64,000 bases of DNA, taken from Lethocerus indicus. Lineage: Eukaryota > Arthropoda > Insecta > Hemiptera > Belostomatidae. The notes beneath the pieces were generated by a model. The model made no database searches. It was not told where the DNA came from and saw only the letters and a program-made list of their open reading frames with translations. Of the stretch, positions 61,919 to 64,000 are shown piece by piece. A program made the position numbers and the translations under genes. The stretch lies in contig JACDQD010000006.1 of the NCBI GenBank assembly GCA_019843655.1, positions 25,128,246-25,192,245 on the forward strand, read 5' to 3'. Numbering within the stretch: position 1 is the first letter of the stretch; every line of letters starts with the position of its first letter.

Positions 61919-64000
61919 ACATAAAATTATTTACTTATTGAGCCCGTGTAGTATAATGATCCTAAAAATATTTTTGCGATCAGGGAGGAGGAGCCAACAA
62001 ATTAAATGAAACATATTTTCAGATTGTAATACAACATTATCAAATGTGGTGAGCGTTCGGGGAAAGGGTTCGAGGGGTCCCCTTATCTCTTTTAACCTAT
62101 TCCTGGCTCGAGTTCAGAAAGAGAGGTCATTTCGGTCCCAATCGAATATAAATTAAAAAATATTTCCCCACATCCCTGAATCAATCAATTTTTTTCAACA
62201 TGTTTGGACAAATTCATATTGAATAGGTCACCGATATATTGACATTGTCCGAAAATGTCCACAATACTCGTATGTTCTTCGTGTGTTCGCACTAAAAAGC
62301 GACTCGTTAGATTCCGTTTCGAGAAATGTTAATTTATTATGGCTCCCGTGTATGGGGCAAAGTGATCTCGTGAAGTCCCCGGTAACCCAGTGGGGTGTTA
62401 GGCCGATAAAGGCCCAAGTCCGGGTAGGACTTGTTACGATTTATGAATATATGTATAGGACTAACCGGTGGTCGTTCAGTGTATTTTCACGGCCCTTTCA
62501 TCCGCCGTGAGTGCTGTCAACCCGCTTCCTCCTCCTCCTCCTCCTCCTCCTCCTCCTCCACCTCCTCCACCCTCCTCCCGCGTCCCACCCTCACCCTATT
62601 ATCCGGCCTAATCTTAATCTGTGAAGGCCCGACAATTTATCTCGGCAGGCCGTTCAGAATTAGAACCACTTGAGCTTTTTATCTGGTCGCGCCTCGAGTG
62701 CCATTGGCCTAGGGAGTCTGCCCCCAGTTGCCCGCAACTGACGGCGGATACAATACTCTTCTCCTCAGTATTTCCAACCTGTATACGGCCGGCGATTGGA
62801 TCTTTTTGTACCAGTCCGACTATTATTTTTCGACCGTAAGACCTTACAAAACCGATCATGTGTTTCACCAGGTTTTATCAATAATAAAAGCCCTAATTAT
62901 GTTTCAAGAAAAATATAAAACCACGATTCGTAATTCATATCACATGAAGTATACTAATAGTCATAAAATGAATCTTGTGATGTATGTCAATGGGTAAGGT
63001 AAATAAGTTCAAGTTTATCGAATGAAACTGTCAATGGATCTTATCTAAACATTTTTAATGGCTGTTATTGATAACTATATCAACGACAGTTTTTTTATTA
63101 TTTTTAACATTCACGAAAATTCTTTAATGTGATAATGCACGCACTTCAATTCCGGATTGGTTCTTAATCTCTGTCCTTCCTAACGGCGAAATATATTGAA
63201 TTCGATTTGGCAATCGGTCGTATTACAATAAATTTGCGCCCGTTTCTGTTCTATTCCATTCATGATTTAAACGCGAAAACAATATTATCTAAGAGCGCGC
63301 GGTAGGAAAGAGCAGGCTGAGAGCCCGACTGTTGCCCGATTGAAATGTGCATATGGAGCCTTGAAACCAAGGTCTTATTACTCTCGTAATATTCTACTAC
63401 TTGCGGTTGTAGTAATAGTAATAGTGTCAGTGGTATTTTTACATCGGCTGTTGTGTTGTTTCTGCAACGGTTTCTCGGTGGCCCGTTTCCCCCCGCGCTC
63501 TTTGTTTATACTACTTCGTCTTTAAATTGAAATATCCGTCCGACATCTTGTGGCGACGAATCTGAGAATATGCCTGCCCTCTTGTGCAGCCCCGATTACT
63601 CAACTGATAAAACCGTCCTTTGTTCCTAACAGCGACAGTAATTTTTTTCCGTTTACTTTTAAAAACCAGTCCCACACACTGACCGTGTGGGCAGCTCAGA
63701 TTTCATCATCGACACCCTTCACCCACTCATCTTCACCCCGAATCTTACACAAGCTACAATCTGTAAACCTGACCGTTCCTTCAGCAGAATCCATTTTTCA
63801 TATTAAGACGACCGTGATTTATGATTTAACATTATTTATAAATCCACATTGTGTCTTTGATACTCATAGAAATACATTTCTCAAAGTATTGATGAGGCTT
63901 CAACTACAGAAAAAACGCTAATCACCCGGACGGAAGGTAAACACTTTACTACATTCTCGAACGAACCTATCGAGGATTTAGTCAATAGAGAAGTAAATAT
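61919..64000. other. No gene recognised
   Basis: Contains a CTC-type microsatellite at 62526-62579. The open frame at 63550-63921 (123 codons, plus) has no recognised domain. A gene entering from the right edge cannot be excluded. Confidence 0.4.
62526..62579. repeat. (TCC)n microsatellite, interrupted
   Basis: TCC repeats with CCA interruptions in the right half. It creates a polyserine run in one frame, which I do not regard as a gene. Confidence 0.92.

Overview
The window is insect nuclear DNA. It is AT-rich, with spliced protein genes that have canonical GT-AG introns, insect immune-type promoters (NF-kappaB and GATA motifs beside a TATA box), jockey-like LINE tails, a TTAA-flanked MITE and microsatellites. 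I see no bacterial operons, CRISPR arrays, rRNA or convincing tRNA genes. The order is not determined; the antimicrobial genes belong to the attacin/diptericin superfamily, which occurs in several insect orders.

Layout. At 965-1449 (minus) lies the terminal exon of an unidentified gene, with a possible PP1-docking motif and a C-terminal membrane anchor. From about 5.9 to 14.2 kb is an antimicrobial-peptide cluster on the plus strand: two near-identical one-domain glycine-rich peptides (6577-7179 and 9693-10301), a decayed third repeat unit (10.87-11.96 kb), and a two-domain attacin-like gene (12990-14065). Each gene has a non-coding first exon, a prepro exon and one or two glycine-domain exons. 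A complete 10-coding-exon hexokinase gene (476 aa) lies on the minus strand at 27941-34342. A complete 11-exon TM9SF3-type nonaspanin gene (583 aa) lies on the minus strand at 48448-55055. All splice phases in these genes were checked by hand and join in frame. The stretches 14-27 kb, 34-48 kb and 55-64 kb hold repeats, low-complexity DNA and no gene I can support.

The most striking content is a dispersed short repeat family (about 120-290 bp copies, often foldback) that carries a type I hammerhead ribozyme motif. Two copies (8128-8164 and 61835-61871) keep every core position, a complementary stem I and a palindromic ACCGGT stem III of the kind found in Penelope-like retroelements; the other copies are in graded decay. 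Copies or ends of this family lie between the antimicrobial duplicates, at the break of the decayed third unit, and in the intron that separates the two domains of the attacin-like gene.

A second notable point is that antimicrobial copy 2 is almost identical to copy 1 but has four clustered indels whose net effect (+6) keeps the frame while rewriting only the segment that carries the furin-type processing site (RERR).
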